Shown: positions 53,632 to 62,596 of the stretch, piece by piece | Layout: every line of letters begins with the position of its first letter | Position numbering within the stretch: position 1 is the stretch's first letter | DNA from: Mesorhizobium sp. | GTDB taxonomy: Bacteria; Pseudomonadota; Alphaproteobacteria; Rhizobiales; Rhizobiaceae | DNA: 64,000 nt | Direction of reading: 5' to 3' | NCBI RefSeq assembly: GCF_004962245.1 | Contig: NZ_SUHQ01000019.1 | Span: 83,585-147,584, forward strand | Position numbers and translations under genes: made by a program | The notes under the pieces: model-generated | Databases searched by the model: none | Told to the model about the DNA's origin: nothing | The model's input: only the letters and a program-made list of their open reading frames with translations

Positions 53632-54556
53632 CCTGTTCAAGCAGATGAATAACGCGCTGCTCGATCTCCAGGCATCGCAGTATCAGACTTACCAGCGGCC
53701 CCTCAAGGCACTGGCCCGTCTGTTGCAAAATCCCGACCTTGCCGAGATCAACGCCAAGCTGACCGTCGGTCTCGATCTGGATAAGTTCCTTGGGGCTCAA
53801 ACTCCGCGCGGAGGCCTCGTGGGCTCGGACACCCTCGATTGGCCAGATGACCCCCAAGAGGCGCTTGGCCTGACGCTGCTGCTGATCTTCAGGTTCGCCG
53901 AGAAGCCTGAACTGATGCTCACCCTCGGCCACAGCTACTATCACTCTGGCAGCAAACTCAGCGAGGCAATCCACTCAGTCGTGCGGCAACTGTTGATCCC
54001 CTTCGTACGTGACTACAAATCCTACGTTGAGAGCAGGAACGGCAGCGACATCCCTTTGGTGTTGCCCGTATCGCAAAACCACCGGGAGGGGCGAATGACT
54101 GGATCGGGCTCGAACAAGGTCTTCATTGTTCACGGCCACGATGACGGCGCCCGTCACGGCCTCGCGCGATTTCTTGAGAGACTTGGCCTCGTGCCCGTAG
54201 TCCTCCAAGAGGAACCAAATCAAGGTCGTACGATCATCGAGAAGTATGAGCAGATCGCGAGTGAGGTGGCCTTTGCAGTCATACTGCTCACCCCAGACGA
54301 TGTGGGTGCATCCAAGGCTGCGACTGAACAGAACCATAGGGCACGGCAAAACGTTATCTTTGAGCTTGGGTATTTTGCCGGGCACCTTGGGCGAGGCAGA
54401 GTATGCCTGCTCCGCAAAGGCAATGTCGAAATACCATCCGACCTTTACGGGGTCCTCTACATTGACTTAGACCCCTCAGAAGGGTGGAAGGCAAAGCTCG
54501 TCCTGGAAATGAAAGCCGCCAAGCTGAATTTCGACGCCAATCGCATGTTCGGCTGA
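53621..54556 (+). CDS. TIR-domain protein (PF10137/CAP12-like), probable defence effector
   Basis: The protein has 311 residues. The N-terminal 160 residues are helical with no recognised family and probably sense or oligomerise. The C-terminal domain (from Lys166) has the CAP12/Pycsar-type TIR sequence: KVFIVHGHDDGARHGLARFLERLGL, GRTIIEKYEQIASEV with conserved Glu207, AVILLTPDDVGASK, and RARQNVIFELGYFAGHLGR. Such TIR domains cleave NAD when triggered, in CBASS, Pycsar and related antiphage systems. No cyclase gene is nearby, so the trigger must differ from classical CBASS. It is encoded just left of the integrase. Confidence 0.85.
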   Translation: MATDLFKQMNNALLDLQASQYQTYQRPLKALARLLQNPDLAEINAKLTVGLDLDKFLGAQTPRGGLVGSDTLDWPDDPQEALGLTLLLIFRFAEKPELMLTLGHSYYHSGSKLSEAIHSVVRQLLIPFVRDYKSYVESRNGSDIPLVLPVSQNHREGRMTGSGSNKVFIVHGHDDGARHGLARFLERLGLVPVVLQEEPNQGRTIIEKYEQIASEVAFAVILLTPDDVGASKAATEQNHRARQNVIFELGYFAGHLGRGRVCLLRKGNVEIPSDLYGVLYIDLDPSEGWKAKLVLEMKAAKLNFDANRMFG

Positions 54557-54641
54557 GGCGCTCTTGAGCACTGCAGTTTAGGCTGGCCCGCCTTCCGCCG
54601 TTCAACGTCCGAAGTCTATCCTTAGCTCATCCATCACAGTG

Positions 54642-56204
54642 TCAGTGCGTTTCCTTCGGCCATGCATACATGAGGCTCGAAACCTCCCCCGGCGCGTGCT
54701 TCCAGTGCAGCCATAGGTAGCCTTGGAGGTAGTCGATGACGACCTTGTCAAATAGCTGCCGCAGCGTGGCGTTGATCATCGGCAGGTCGTAGCTACCTTC
54801 TTCCGCCTCGGTGGCGTCCACAAGCCGCCCAAGGGTCTCCTGAACGCGATTGGTCTGTACGTCAGCAATGCGCTCTTCAAGGTCCGTCAAAGTGCGCTTA
54901 AGCTCCTTGTGGGCGGCTTCATTCTTCCGCAGGCGGTTGAGGAGGGCGGAGGAATGTCCTGCCCGCTCAATCGCTGCCGTTAGGTTCTCAATCGTGTCAC
55001 TGACTGCGGCTTCTGCTGCAACCGTGCTGTCCCATTGCCTCTGCAATTCAGCCTTGGGCGCGGGGAGCAGTCCAAACAAGCCGCCGGCCTTCTGAATGAT
55101 GGTCGCCGTCACGTCTTCAAGGCGGACTTGGCGGTAGTCGCAGCGCTTCTTGGCCTTCGCCATGGTGCAGACCAAGTAGGGCTTGCCACCCTTCTTCGTG
55201 CCCTTGTTCACGCGGGTCATTGTGGCGTCACACTGAGGGCACCTCGCAAGGCCCCCGAGGATGTTTGCCAGAGAGCCCTCTCGATGCCGTTGAGCCGGGC
55301 GGCCGTTACTCAGCGAGGACACGCGGTCGAACGTCTCCCGATCGATCACCGGCGGGAAGTAACCTTCAACAGGCACGGTCGGCGTGCGGACCTTCTTACC
55401 ATCGATCACCTCGACCGTGTGAGGCGTGTGCGTCCCGATGGTCGAGCGGTCGGACAGCATCTTCGCGATGTAAGTCCGGTGCCACATCTTACCCCTGCCA
55501 AACATCGGAACGCCTTCGCGGTTGAACGTTTCCGCGATAGCGTTTTGTCCCCTCCCGGCCAGCGTAAGGTCAAACACCCGCCGCACAGTATCCGCCCGGT
55601 CGTCTATGAGGTCGTAGGCGCTACGGTCGGGGCGTAACGTGAGCCATCCGGGGCAGAGGGCGGTCAGTGGCTTCTCGGCGGCCGTGCGGCGTTTGTTCGC
55701 CCATGCCTCGCCAACCCGTTTCCCCTTCTTGGTACTTTCCTCGTTCGCCCGTGCAGCCACCATGAGGGCAGTCATCAAGGCCCAGGGCTCGTCATCAAGG
55801 ACCGCTTCAGTGTAGACCCGTTGGTCATCGAGGGTGACGACAGTAATGCCGGCCTCGCATATTCGCTCCAACACCTTCACGGCCTTACGCGGCTTCTGTC
55901 GGCTTAGGCGGTCGAGGCTCTCGACGAGGAGGTAGCTGCCGGACTTGATGTCGTCATGTTCGACTGCCGCGAGGAACGCGCCGAGGCGGCCTATCTCTAC
56001 GTTCGCCCCTTTGAATGCCCCTACGCCCAGATCGCGAAACGTCAGTTCGTCGTCGAGGTCGAGACCATGCAGTGCCGCGTATCTCTCGGCTGCTTGCGTT
56101 TGGCGCCGAAGGCTGTCGCCCTTGGCCTGCTCAGGTGTCGAGAACCGGACATAGGAGTAGGCTTTAGGGCGATTGGTGATGTGGGAGGCGACGTGCTTGG
56201 TCAT
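54642..56204 (-). CDS. Large serine recombinase (site-specific integrase of the island)
   Basis: The protein has 520 residues. The catalytic domain has SYVRFSTPEQ with Arg20 and Ser22, then LLVESLDRLSRQ and the E-helix region. The recombinase domain includes RRVFDLTLAGRGQNAIAETFNREGVP and WHRTYIAKMLSD. The zinc ribbon is ARCPQCDATMTR with a second pair in YLVCTMAKAKKRCDY, followed by the coiled-coil segment and a C-terminal region. It lies 24 bases inside attR, as integrases of this class usually do. It catalyses integration at comM attB; excision would need a directionality factor, not identified. Confidence 0.95.
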   Translation of the reverse strand: MTKHVASHITNRPKAYSYVRFSTPEQAKGDSLRRQTQAAERYAALHGLDLDDELTFRDLGVGAFKGANVEIGRLGAFLAAVEHDDIKSGSYLLVESLDRLSRQKPRKAVKVLERICEAGITVVTLDDQRVYTEAVLDDEPWALMTALMVAARANEESTKKGKRVGEAWANKRRTAAEKPLTALCPGWLTLRPDRSAYDLIDDRADTVRRVFDLTLAGRGQNAIAETFNREGVPMFGRGKMWHRTYIAKMLSDRSTIGTHTPHTVEVIDGKKVRTPTVPVEGYFPPVIDRETFDRVSSLSNGRPAQRHREGSLANILGGLARCPQCDATMTRVNKGTKKGGKPYLVCTMAKAKKRCDYRQVRLEDVTATIIQKAGGLFGLLPAPKAELQRQWDSTVAAEAAVSDTIENLTAAIERAGHSSALLNRLRKNEAAHKELKRTLTDLEERIADVQTNRVQETLGRLVDATEAEEGSYDLPMINATLRQLFDKVVIDYLQGYLWLHWKHAPGEVSSLMYAWPKETH

Positions 56205-56227
56205 CGGGCTGCCTTACAGGAGTGAGA

Positions 56228-56266
56228 GGTCCAACGTCCATACCGTGCTGATGATCGGACCGCCGG
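56228..56266. other. attR of the comM island
   Basis: The island arm GGTCCAACGTCCA is at 56228-56240, the putative crossover CT at 56248-56249, and the comM arm CCGCCGG at 56260-56266. Each arm is equally distant from the CT as its mate at attL: 17 bases for comM arms, and 20 to 21 bases to the far ends of the island arms. Left and right junctions share GCT and, two bases later, ATG. Confidence 0.85.
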
Positions 56267-57141
56267 GATCCGGCAAATCGATGCTGGCGCAGCGGCTGCC
56301 GTCGATCCTGCCGCCGCTGGCGCCGAAGGAATTGCTCGAAGTCTCGATGATCGCGTCGGTGGCCGGCGAGCTGGGCGAAGGAAAACTCACCGACCGGCGG
56401 CCGTTCCGCGCCCCGCACCATTCGGCCTCGATGGCGGCGATGGTCGGCGGCGGGCTGCGCGTGCGGCCGGGCGAGGCGTCGCTTGCTCATCACGGCGTGC
56501 TGTTCCTCGATGAATTCCCGGAATTCTCGCCGCAGGCGCTCGACGCGCTGCGCCAGCCGCTCGAGACCGGCGACTGCATGATCGCCCGCGCCAACCACCG
56601 CGTCACCTATCCGGCGCGCATCCAGCTGGTCGCGGCAATGAATCCGTGCCGCTGCGGCATGGCTGGCGAGCCTGGCTATCGCTGCCTGCGCGGCGAGCGC
56701 TGCCGCACCGACTACCAGGCGCGGATATCCGGCCCGCTGCTCGACCGAATCGATCTCAGGATCGAGGTGCCGGCGGTCTCGGCCAGCGACCTGATCCGGC
56801 CGGACCGGGCGGAGAAGAGTGCCGATGTCGCGCTGCGCGTGGCACGCGCCCGGACGATCCAGCGCGAACGTTTCCAGCGGCTCGGCGCGACCTCCGCCAC
56901 CACCAACGCGCATTGCTCGCCCTCCGTCATCGAGGAGATCGCGATGCCGGATTCATCAGGCCTGTCGCTGCTGAAGGATGCCAGCGAAAAACTCGGCTTT
57001 TCCGCGCGCGCCTATCATCGGGTGCTGAAGGTGGCGCGTACGCTGGCCGACCTCGAAGCCAGCGAGACGGTCGGCCGCATCCATCTGGCCGAGGCGATAT
57101 CCTACCGCATGAGCTCGGAGCGGATGGCGCAGGCGGCGTGA
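56249..57141 (+). pseudogene. comM: comM (yifB), 3' part
   Basis: This half begins with the Walker A region LMIGPPGSGKSMLAQRLPSILPPL and continues through FLDEFPEF (Walker B), MNPCRCG, GPLLDRIDLRIEVP and the C-terminal helical lid SARAYHRVLKVARTLADLE. It is intact but lacks a start: the frame upstream crosses attR into the island recombinase gene's opposite strand. Rejoined at the CT core to the left half, the gene is 510 codons, the usual comM size. Excision would restore it. Confidence 0.93.
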
Positions 57142-57146
57142 CAAGG

Positions 57147-57250
57147 ACCTGCCCCTTCGCCGGCGAGCCGGAAGCGGCCGGGCCGGCAAGGGACTCACAT
57201 TCTGACGCTACGCAGCCTGACCGCTATCGCCAATCATTTTCGCAGCAGCT
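57147..57250 (+). pseudogene. Decayed duplicate of an internal comM segment
   Basis: Starting about six bases after the comM stop, this stretch aligns with the internal comM region at 43836-43943, matching most bases. Shared blocks include GCCGGAAGCGGCC, GGGCCGGCAAGG, CGCAGCCTGA and TCGCCAATCATTTTCGC. Single-base gaps break the reading frame. It looks like the remnant of a second comM copy or an aberrant recombination product. Confidence 0.8.
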
Positions 57251-57791
57251 ACTTAACCGGGATCATGAGATGTGCGTAGGGAGTGCCCGCCCACATCACA
57301 TAGGGCCTCGACGTGTCCGGCTTGGGGTCCGCCGGGTAGCCCTGCATCATGTCCGTTGCATTGACGATCATCACGTGCGGGCCGGTCTCCACCCAATTGT
57401 TGCCTTCCTCGGGCTTTGTTGCATAAGGATCGGTGTTGCTCCCGTCGGTGCCGCCGGACAGCATATACATGAAGCCGACCTTGCCCTTGGGCGGTTCCTT
57501 TTTTCCAATCCACGCCGCTGCCCATTCCATCGCGTTCGCATCGCCACACATTGGATCCGGGCCAGGCGAGGCCGGATTGTCCGGCATGCACCAGAAGCCG
57601 TTTGTGCCCTCGCGCAATGTGCGCATTGCACCCTTCTCATCCATAGCGTGGATCGTGGCGCCGCTTGCTACAGCGGGGGGTGCGGCAGATTCAGCGCTCT
57701 TGATCATCGCAGCGTCATCGGCGGCTGCGCCTTGCATCGCGAACAAACTGCTCGCCGCCAAAAGGGCAGCGACCGTCAGAAGCCGTTTCAT
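57249..57791 (-). CDS. Small exported protein, function unknown
   Basis: The protein has 180 residues. A Sec signal peptide covers residues 1-24 (MKRLLTVAALLAASSLFAMQGAAA). The mature part contains LREGTNGFWCMPD, DPMCGDANAMEWAAAWIG, KVGFMYMLSGGTDGSNTDPY, and GPHVMIVN, with two cysteines. I chose the ATG at 57791, preceded by GGAGAA. It looks like a conserved rhizobial periplasmic protein family I cannot name. The stop is adjacent to the comM remnant. Confidence 0.75.
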   Translation of the reverse strand: MKRLLTVAALLAASSLFAMQGAAADDAAMIKSAESAAPPAVASGATIHAMDEKGAMRTLREGTNGFWCMPDNPASPGPDPMCGDANAMEWAAAWIGKKEPPKGKVGFMYMLSGGTDGSNTDPYATKPEEGNNWVETGPHVMIVNATDMMQGYPADPKPDTSRPYVMWAGTPYAHLMIPVK

Positions 57792-58055
57792 GGCCGTTCT
57801 CCGGTTTTGAGTTGATCTTGTGCATGATGTCGGACGCACGGCCTCCCAGAGCCGTTTGTCGATAGTCAAATCCTAGCAGATCGCATGCACCCGGACAATG
57901 ACGCTTTAGCGATCTCTAATGTCTATCGGGTGATTCAGGCTGCGCATGCCTGCAACGCGCCTTCGGCCTGAGCACGGATAGGCGCACAATTTCTACCCAC
58001 CTGGAAACATCCAAGGTGAGGTCAGGCGTCTGGGCGCACCCCGCAACGCGGGCAG

Positions 58056-60230
58056 CTATCCAGCCCTATCCCTCGCCTTCAGCTCCAGCCGTCGTGCGTG
58101 CAGCACCGGCTCGGTGTAGCCGTTGGGCTGGACACGGCCCTTGAAGACGAGGTCGCAGGCGGCAAGGAAGGCTATCGACTTGTCGAAGTCGGGCGCCATC
58201 GGCCGGTAGAGCGGATCGCCTGCGTTCTGGCGGTCGACAATCGCCGCCATGCGCTTCATCGTCTCCATCACCTGATCGGTGGTGCAGACGCCATGGTGCA
58301 GCCAGTTGGCGATGTGCTGCGAGGAGATGCGCAGCGTGGCGCGGTCCTCCATCAGGCCGATGTCGTTGATGTCAGGCACTTTCGAGCAGCCGACGCCCTG
58401 GTCGATCCAGCGCACGACATAGCCCAGAATGCCTTGCGCGTTGTTGTCGAGCTCCTTCTGGATGTCCGCCTGCGACCAGTTTGGCCGCACGGCGACCGGC
58501 ACCGACAGGATGTCGTCGAGCTTGGCCTTGGGCCGGCTCTTCAACGCCACTTGGGCGGCATGGACATCGACCTTGTGATAGTGGGTGGCGTGCAGCGTCG
58601 CCGCCGTCGGCGATGGCACCCAGGCGGTGTTGGCGCCGGCCTTGGGATGGGCGATCTTCTCGTTGAGCATCGCCGCCATCAGGTCGGGCATCGCCCACAT
58701 GCCCTTGCCGATCTGGGCGTGGCCGGCCAGCCCGCATTCCAACCCGGTGTCGACGTTCCAGGCCTCGTAGGCGGCAATCCAGGCGGCCTGCTTCATGTCG
58801 CCCTTGCGGATCATCGGGCCGGCTTCCATCGAGGTGTGGATCTCGTCGCCAGTGCGGTCGAGGAAGCCGGTGTTGATGAAGACGACGCGATCCTTGGCGG
58901 CGCGGATCGCCTCCTTGAGGTTGACGGTGGTGCGCCGCTCCTCATCCATGATGCCCATCTTGATGGTATTCGCCGGCATCCCCAGCAGCGCTTCGACACG
59001 GTCGAAGATCTCGACCGCGAAGGCGACCTCTTCCGGCCCATGCATCTTGGGTTTTACGACGTACATCGAGCCGGCGCGGGAATTTTGCCGGCGTCCGTTC
59101 GGCCCGACATCGTGCAGCGCGATGAGCGCCGTCATCGCCGCATCCATGATGCCTTCCGGCACCTCGTTGCCGTCGCGGTCTGTTATCGCCGGATTGGTCA
59201 TGAGGTGACCGACATTCCTGACCAGCATCAGCGAGCGGCCGGGCAGGGTCAGCGTGCCGCCATCGGGCGCGGTATACGACCGGTCGGGATTGAGTTTTCG
59301 CGTGAACGTCCTGCCGCCCTTGGTGATCTCTTCCGCCAGGTCGCCCTTCATCAGGCCGAGCCAGTTGCGGTAGACCACGACCTTGTCCTGCGCATCGACC
59401 GCGGCGACCGAATCCTCGCAGTCCTGGATGGTGGTCAGCGCCGATTCCAGGATGACGTCGGCAATGCCGGCCGGATCGGTCTTGCCGATCTGGTTGTTGC
59501 GGTCGATTGATATCTCGATGTGCAGGCCGTTCCTGGCGAGCAGGACGGCTTCGGGATTGGCGGCATCGCCGCGATAGCCGGCAAACTGTCTGGGGTCGGC
59601 AAGCGTGGTTGCGCCGGCGCCCTCGCCCAGCCGCAACATGCCGTTGGCAACCGAAAGCCCGTTCACCCCTGCCCATTTGCCCGAGGTGAGCGGCACCGAC
59701 TCGTCGAAGAAGCTCTTTGCCCAGGCGACGACCCTGGCGCCGCGCGCGGGGTTAAAGCTTTTGCCCTTCTCGGCGCCATCGGTCTCGGGGATGGCATCAG
59801 TGCCGTAGAGCGCGTCGTAGAGCGAGCCCCAACGCGCATTGGCGGCGTTCAGCGCATAGCGCGCGTTCATCACTGGCACCACCAGCTGCGGCCCGGCAAC
59901 CACCGAGATCTCCGGGTCGACATTTTCGGTCGCGACCGAGAAGGCCGGCCCTTCCGGCACGAGATAGCCGATCTCCTTGAGGAAGTTCTTGTAGGCCTCC
60001 ATGTCGACCGGCGCGCCATTGTCGTGATACCAGCGGTCGATGCTCGCCTGCAGGGCGTCGCGCTTTTCGAGCAGCGCCCGGTTCTTCGGCGCCAGATCGC
60101 CAACGATGGCCGCAAAGCCGGTCCAGAACGCGTCGGCTGCGATGCCCGTGCCCGGCAGCGCCTCGTTCACGATGAAATCATGAAGCTCGCGGGCAATCTG
60201 CAATCCGGCGATCTCGACGCGATCGGTCAT
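58056..60230 (-). CDS. glcB: Malate synthase G
   Basis: The protein has 724 residues, the isoform G length. It condenses acetyl-CoA with glyoxylate to malate in the glyoxylate and glycolate routes. Family segments are GNAPVDMEAYKNFL-like NGAPVDMEAYKNFL, NARYALNAANARWGSLYDALYG, EDSVAAVDAQDKVVVYRNWLGLM, MYVVKPKMHGPEEVAF, and NIKMGIMDEERRTTVNLKE-like NTIKMGIMDEERRTTVNL, with the catalytic region near RWIDQGVGCSKVPDI. No glcDEF or aceA is in the window. Confidence 0.96.
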   Translation of the reverse strand: MTDRVEIAGLQIARELHDFIVNEALPGTGIAADAFWTGFAAIVGDLAPKNRALLEKRDALQASIDRWYHDNGAPVDMEAYKNFLKEIGYLVPEGPAFSVATENVDPEISVVAGPQLVVPVMNARYALNAANARWGSLYDALYGTDAIPETDGAEKGKSFNPARGARVVAWAKSFFDESVPLTSGKWAGVNGLSVANGMLRLGEGAGATTLADPRQFAGYRGDAANPEAVLLARNGLHIEISIDRNNQIGKTDPAGIADVILESALTTIQDCEDSVAAVDAQDKVVVYRNWLGLMKGDLAEEITKGGRTFTRKLNPDRSYTAPDGGTLTLPGRSLMLVRNVGHLMTNPAITDRDGNEVPEGIMDAAMTALIALHDVGPNGRRQNSRAGSMYVVKPKMHGPEEVAFAVEIFDRVEALLGMPANTIKMGIMDEERRTTVNLKEAIRAAKDRVVFINTGFLDRTGDEIHTSMEAGPMIRKGDMKQAAWIAAYEAWNVDTGLECGLAGHAQIGKGMWAMPDLMAAMLNEKIAHPKAGANTAWVPSPTAATLHATHYHKVDVHAAQVALKSRPKAKLDDILSVPVAVRPNWSQADIQKELDNNAQGILGYVVRWIDQGVGCSKVPDINDIGLMEDRATLRISSQHIANWLHHGVCTTDQVMETMKRMAAIVDRQNAGDPLYRPMAPDFDKSIAFLAACDLVFKGRVQPNGYTEPVLHARRLELKARDRAG

Positions 60231-60327
60231 CAGGGTTTCTCCAAGATGAAAGGCTTTGGCCGGGCCTTTGGCATGTCAGGGTGGCAGGGTCAATTCAGCT
60301 TAGGGTGAAGGAGGGCGTTTTGCTGCC

Positions 60328-60475
60328 GATCTCCCCCCTCGAGGAGAGATGGCCGGCAGGCCAGAGGGGGTCAGTCCGACCGGGCCGGCCTCCTGCGATA
60401 GAAGCAAGTTGCCCTCCACGCGCGGCGACCCCCCTCTGTCGCCTTCGGCGACATCTCCCCCTCAAGGGGGGAGAT
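60328..60475. repeat. Mosaic palindromic intergenic repeat, copy A
   Basis: Two related units face each other between glcB and the hydantoinase gene. The left unit runs CTCCCCCCTCGAGGAGAG-ATGGCCGGCAGGCCAGAGGGGG; the right unit is the reverse of the type AGGGGGAGATGTCGCCGAAGGCGACAGAGGGGG. Each begins with a CCCCCT...AGGGGG palindrome and ends in a second hairpin (GGCC.. or GTCGCC..GGCGAC). Copy B at 62597 has the same two units in the opposite order. Confidence 0.8.
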
Positions 60476-60482
60476 TATGCGC

Positions 60483-62504
60483 TCACACCGCAATCCTTGG
60501 CCTTCCCGAGGCCACCGCCACCACATGCGCCTCGATGAACATGCGCTGGCCTTCGACGGTGGAGACGCGGAATTCGCTGGCGACTTCGATTTCGGCGCTG
60601 TCGGTGCCGGCGTCCCGCGCCCGCCCGGCCGCGATTGCCCGCACGTCGGTTTCGGCCGCCGCGATCGCTGCGGCCTCATCGAGGAAATCGCGCACGCTCT
60701 CGCCTGAGGCGACGCGAAACAGCCCTTCCTTGGGCTGGCTGACCCGCGCCTCCGCCGAAACCCTGACCTGGCCGACTACGGCGCCGAGCGCATTGGCGAC
60801 ATCGGTATCCTCCGGCACCACGCAGCCATTGCCGACCAGTGGCGGCAGCCCGGCATAATGCAGCGGCGCCGAGGCGCCGAGGCCGATGACCGGGCGGTCG
60901 AGCGCGACGCTGAGGCGGGCGATGCCGGGATGCGCGTCGACGGCGCGCTGGACCAGCGCATGGGCGACAGTCGCCGCGCCGTCCAGCCCGTCCTCGGCAA
61001 AGGCGGTCTCGAGGATGACTTCCGCCGACAGGCGGGTCAGCGTGGTCAGCACCCGCTCCGAAATCGCCTCCGGCGAGGCGGCAATCGATTGCCCGCGCCC
61101 GTCGCGCTTGCGGGCGAACAGTTCCGCACCCAAGCGAGCCGAAACGGCATCCCAGTTGGCCTGCTTGCCCAGCACATGGGCGGCGTCCGATGGCGTGAAG
61201 CCGGCGACATGCACCAGCCCGCGCGACACCAGCCGGTTCAAGGTGGCGTTCTGGGCGTTCGAGGTCAAAAGCCTGTCGAGGGCGAGCGGCACAACACCGA
61301 TCATCTCATAGAGCTTGGCCTCGGCGCCGGTCTGGCCCGCCGCCAGCCGCTCCGGCACGCCGGTCCTGACCGCCAGACGGCCGTCCATGCGGCCGGGGTT
61401 GGGCGCGCGCAGCTGGCGTTCGAGCTCTGATGTGACGGCCTCGCCATGCACCATGCCGGCCAGCGCCAGCGGCACCAGGCGGCGCGGCCCAAGCAGGATC
61501 TTTGGGTTGAGCGCGCCGTCCTCCAGCGCCACTTCGGAATCGCCGCCGAGCCCAAAAGTGCGCATGGCGACGGCCTCGACCATGGTGCGGAAGCCGCCGA
61601 CGGTGGCGCCTTCCGGATCGAGCCTAGGACGGCCCCCGTCGAGCACGGCGACGTCGGTAGTGGTGCCGCCGATGTCGGAGACCACGGCATTGTCGAGCCC
61701 GGTCATGTGGCGGGCGCCGACAAGGCTGGCGGCCGGGCCGGACAGGATCGTCTCGATCGGCCGCTGGCGGGCAAACGCCGCCGAGACCAAAGCGCCGTCG
61801 CCGCGCACCACCATCAGCGGAGCGGCGATGCCGCGCGCGGCGAGAAAGCCTTCGGTCGCCGCCACCAGCCGGTCGATCATCGAGATCAGCCTGGCGTTGA
61901 GCAGCGTCGTCAGCGCCCGGCGCGGGCCGCCGAGCTTGGCCGACAGCTCGTGGCTGGCGGTGACCGGCAGGCCGGTCCTTTCGCGGATCAGGTCGCGGGC
62001 GGCGAGCTCATGCGCCGGGTTGCGGGTGGCGAAATAGGCGCAGACGGCAAAGCCGGATACCGAGGCGCCGAGTTCCGGCAGCGCCGCCTCCAGCCCGGAC
62101 AGGTCGAGTTTTGCCGCATTGCCGTGGACGTCATGGCCGCCGGGGCAGAACACCACAGGGTCGGTGCCGAGCGCCGCCTTCAGCCCGTCGCGAGCCAGAT
62201 CGCCCTCGGAAAAGCCGATCATCACCAGCGCCACGCGGCCGCCCTGGCCCTCGACTAGCGCGTTGGTGGCGAGCGTCGTCGACATCGACACCAGCTTGAT
62301 CGCCGCCGGATCGGTGCCGGCCTTTGCCAGCACGGCGTCGACCGCGCCCGATATGCCGACCGCCAGGTCGTGGCGCGTCGTCAGCGCCTTGGCCTTGGCC
62401 AGCACTTTTCCGTGAGGCCCCTCGGCTTCGGACCACAGCACGGCGTCGGTATAGGTGCCGCCGGTGTCGATGCCGAGGAACAGGGGTTTGGTCTTGGCGG
62501 TCAT
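60483..62504 (-). CDS. Hydantoinase/oxoprolinase family protein (HyuA type)
   Basis: The protein has 673 residues. The N-terminal hydantoinase A-type nucleotide fold has FLGIDTGGTYTDAVLW and SDIGGTTTDVAVLDGG, both ASKHA phosphate loops. The region RRALTTLLNARLISMIDRLV lies between. Members are ATP-dependent hydantoinases, 5-oxoprolinases or acetone carboxylase subunits. Usually a HyuB partner gene is adjacent; none is in the window. So the substrate, and whether it acts alone, is open. A second GTG or ATG start is possible a few codons in. Confidence 0.87.
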   Translation of the reverse strand: MTAKTKPLFLGIDTGGTYTDAVLWSEAEGPHGKVLAKAKALTTRHDLAVGISGAVDAVLAKAGTDPAAIKLVSMSTTLATNALVEGQGGRVALVMIGFSEGDLARDGLKAALGTDPVVFCPGGHDVHGNAAKLDLSGLEAALPELGASVSGFAVCAYFATRNPAHELAARDLIRERTGLPVTASHELSAKLGGPRRALTTLLNARLISMIDRLVAATEGFLAARGIAAPLMVVRGDGALVSAAFARQRPIETILSGPAASLVGARHMTGLDNAVVSDIGGTTTDVAVLDGGRPRLDPEGATVGGFRTMVEAVAMRTFGLGGDSEVALEDGALNPKILLGPRRLVPLALAGMVHGEAVTSELERQLRAPNPGRMDGRLAVRTGVPERLAAGQTGAEAKLYEMIGVVPLALDRLLTSNAQNATLNRLVSRGLVHVAGFTPSDAAHVLGKQANWDAVSARLGAELFARKRDGRGQSIAASPEAISERVLTTLTRLSAEVILETAFAEDGLDGAATVAHALVQRAVDAHPGIARLSVALDRPVIGLGASAPLHYAGLPPLVGNGCVVPEDTDVANALGAVVGQVRVSAEARVSQPKEGLFRVASGESVRDFLDEAAAIAAAETDVRAIAAGRARDAGTDSAEIEVASEFRVSTVEGQRMFIEAHVVAVASGRPRIAV

Positions 62505-62596
62505 TGGCGGGTCCGGGAGATTTGCTTCCCCGCCCCTTAGCCGATACGCGCCGGCCGATAAAGCCGCGAGTGCTGGGCCAAGGAAAGAGAGCGTAA

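Larger units (their letters stand above)
44073..56249. mobile_element. 12,176-bp genomic island integrated in comM by a large serine recombinase
   Basis: The island interrupts comM between codons that rejoin perfectly. It encodes about 14 genes: ParB-like protein, zinc-finger-like protein, winged-helix regulator, Ser/Thr kinase, TPR protein, small serine recombinase, two or three small membrane proteins, SNase-like nuclease, a second winged-helix regulator, a small protein, a TIR protein and the 520-aa large serine recombinase next to the right end. No tail, capsid, replication or conjugation genes are visible. Codon use and AT-rich intergenic stretches differ by eye from the flanks. It could be a phage satellite-like or defence element that moves only with its recombinase; helper needs are unknown. 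Confidence 0.92.

Noticed and set aside
53621..54556. Classical CBASS or Pycsar operon
   Set aside because: TIR effector resembles CAP12 but no CD-NTase, adenylate/guanylate cyclase or ancillary Cap genes are visible anywhere on the island.
43433..57141. Tn7-like insertion at comM (AbaR type)
   Set aside because: No tnsABCDE genes, no 5-bp target duplication; the att dyads and serine recombinase explain the insertion better.
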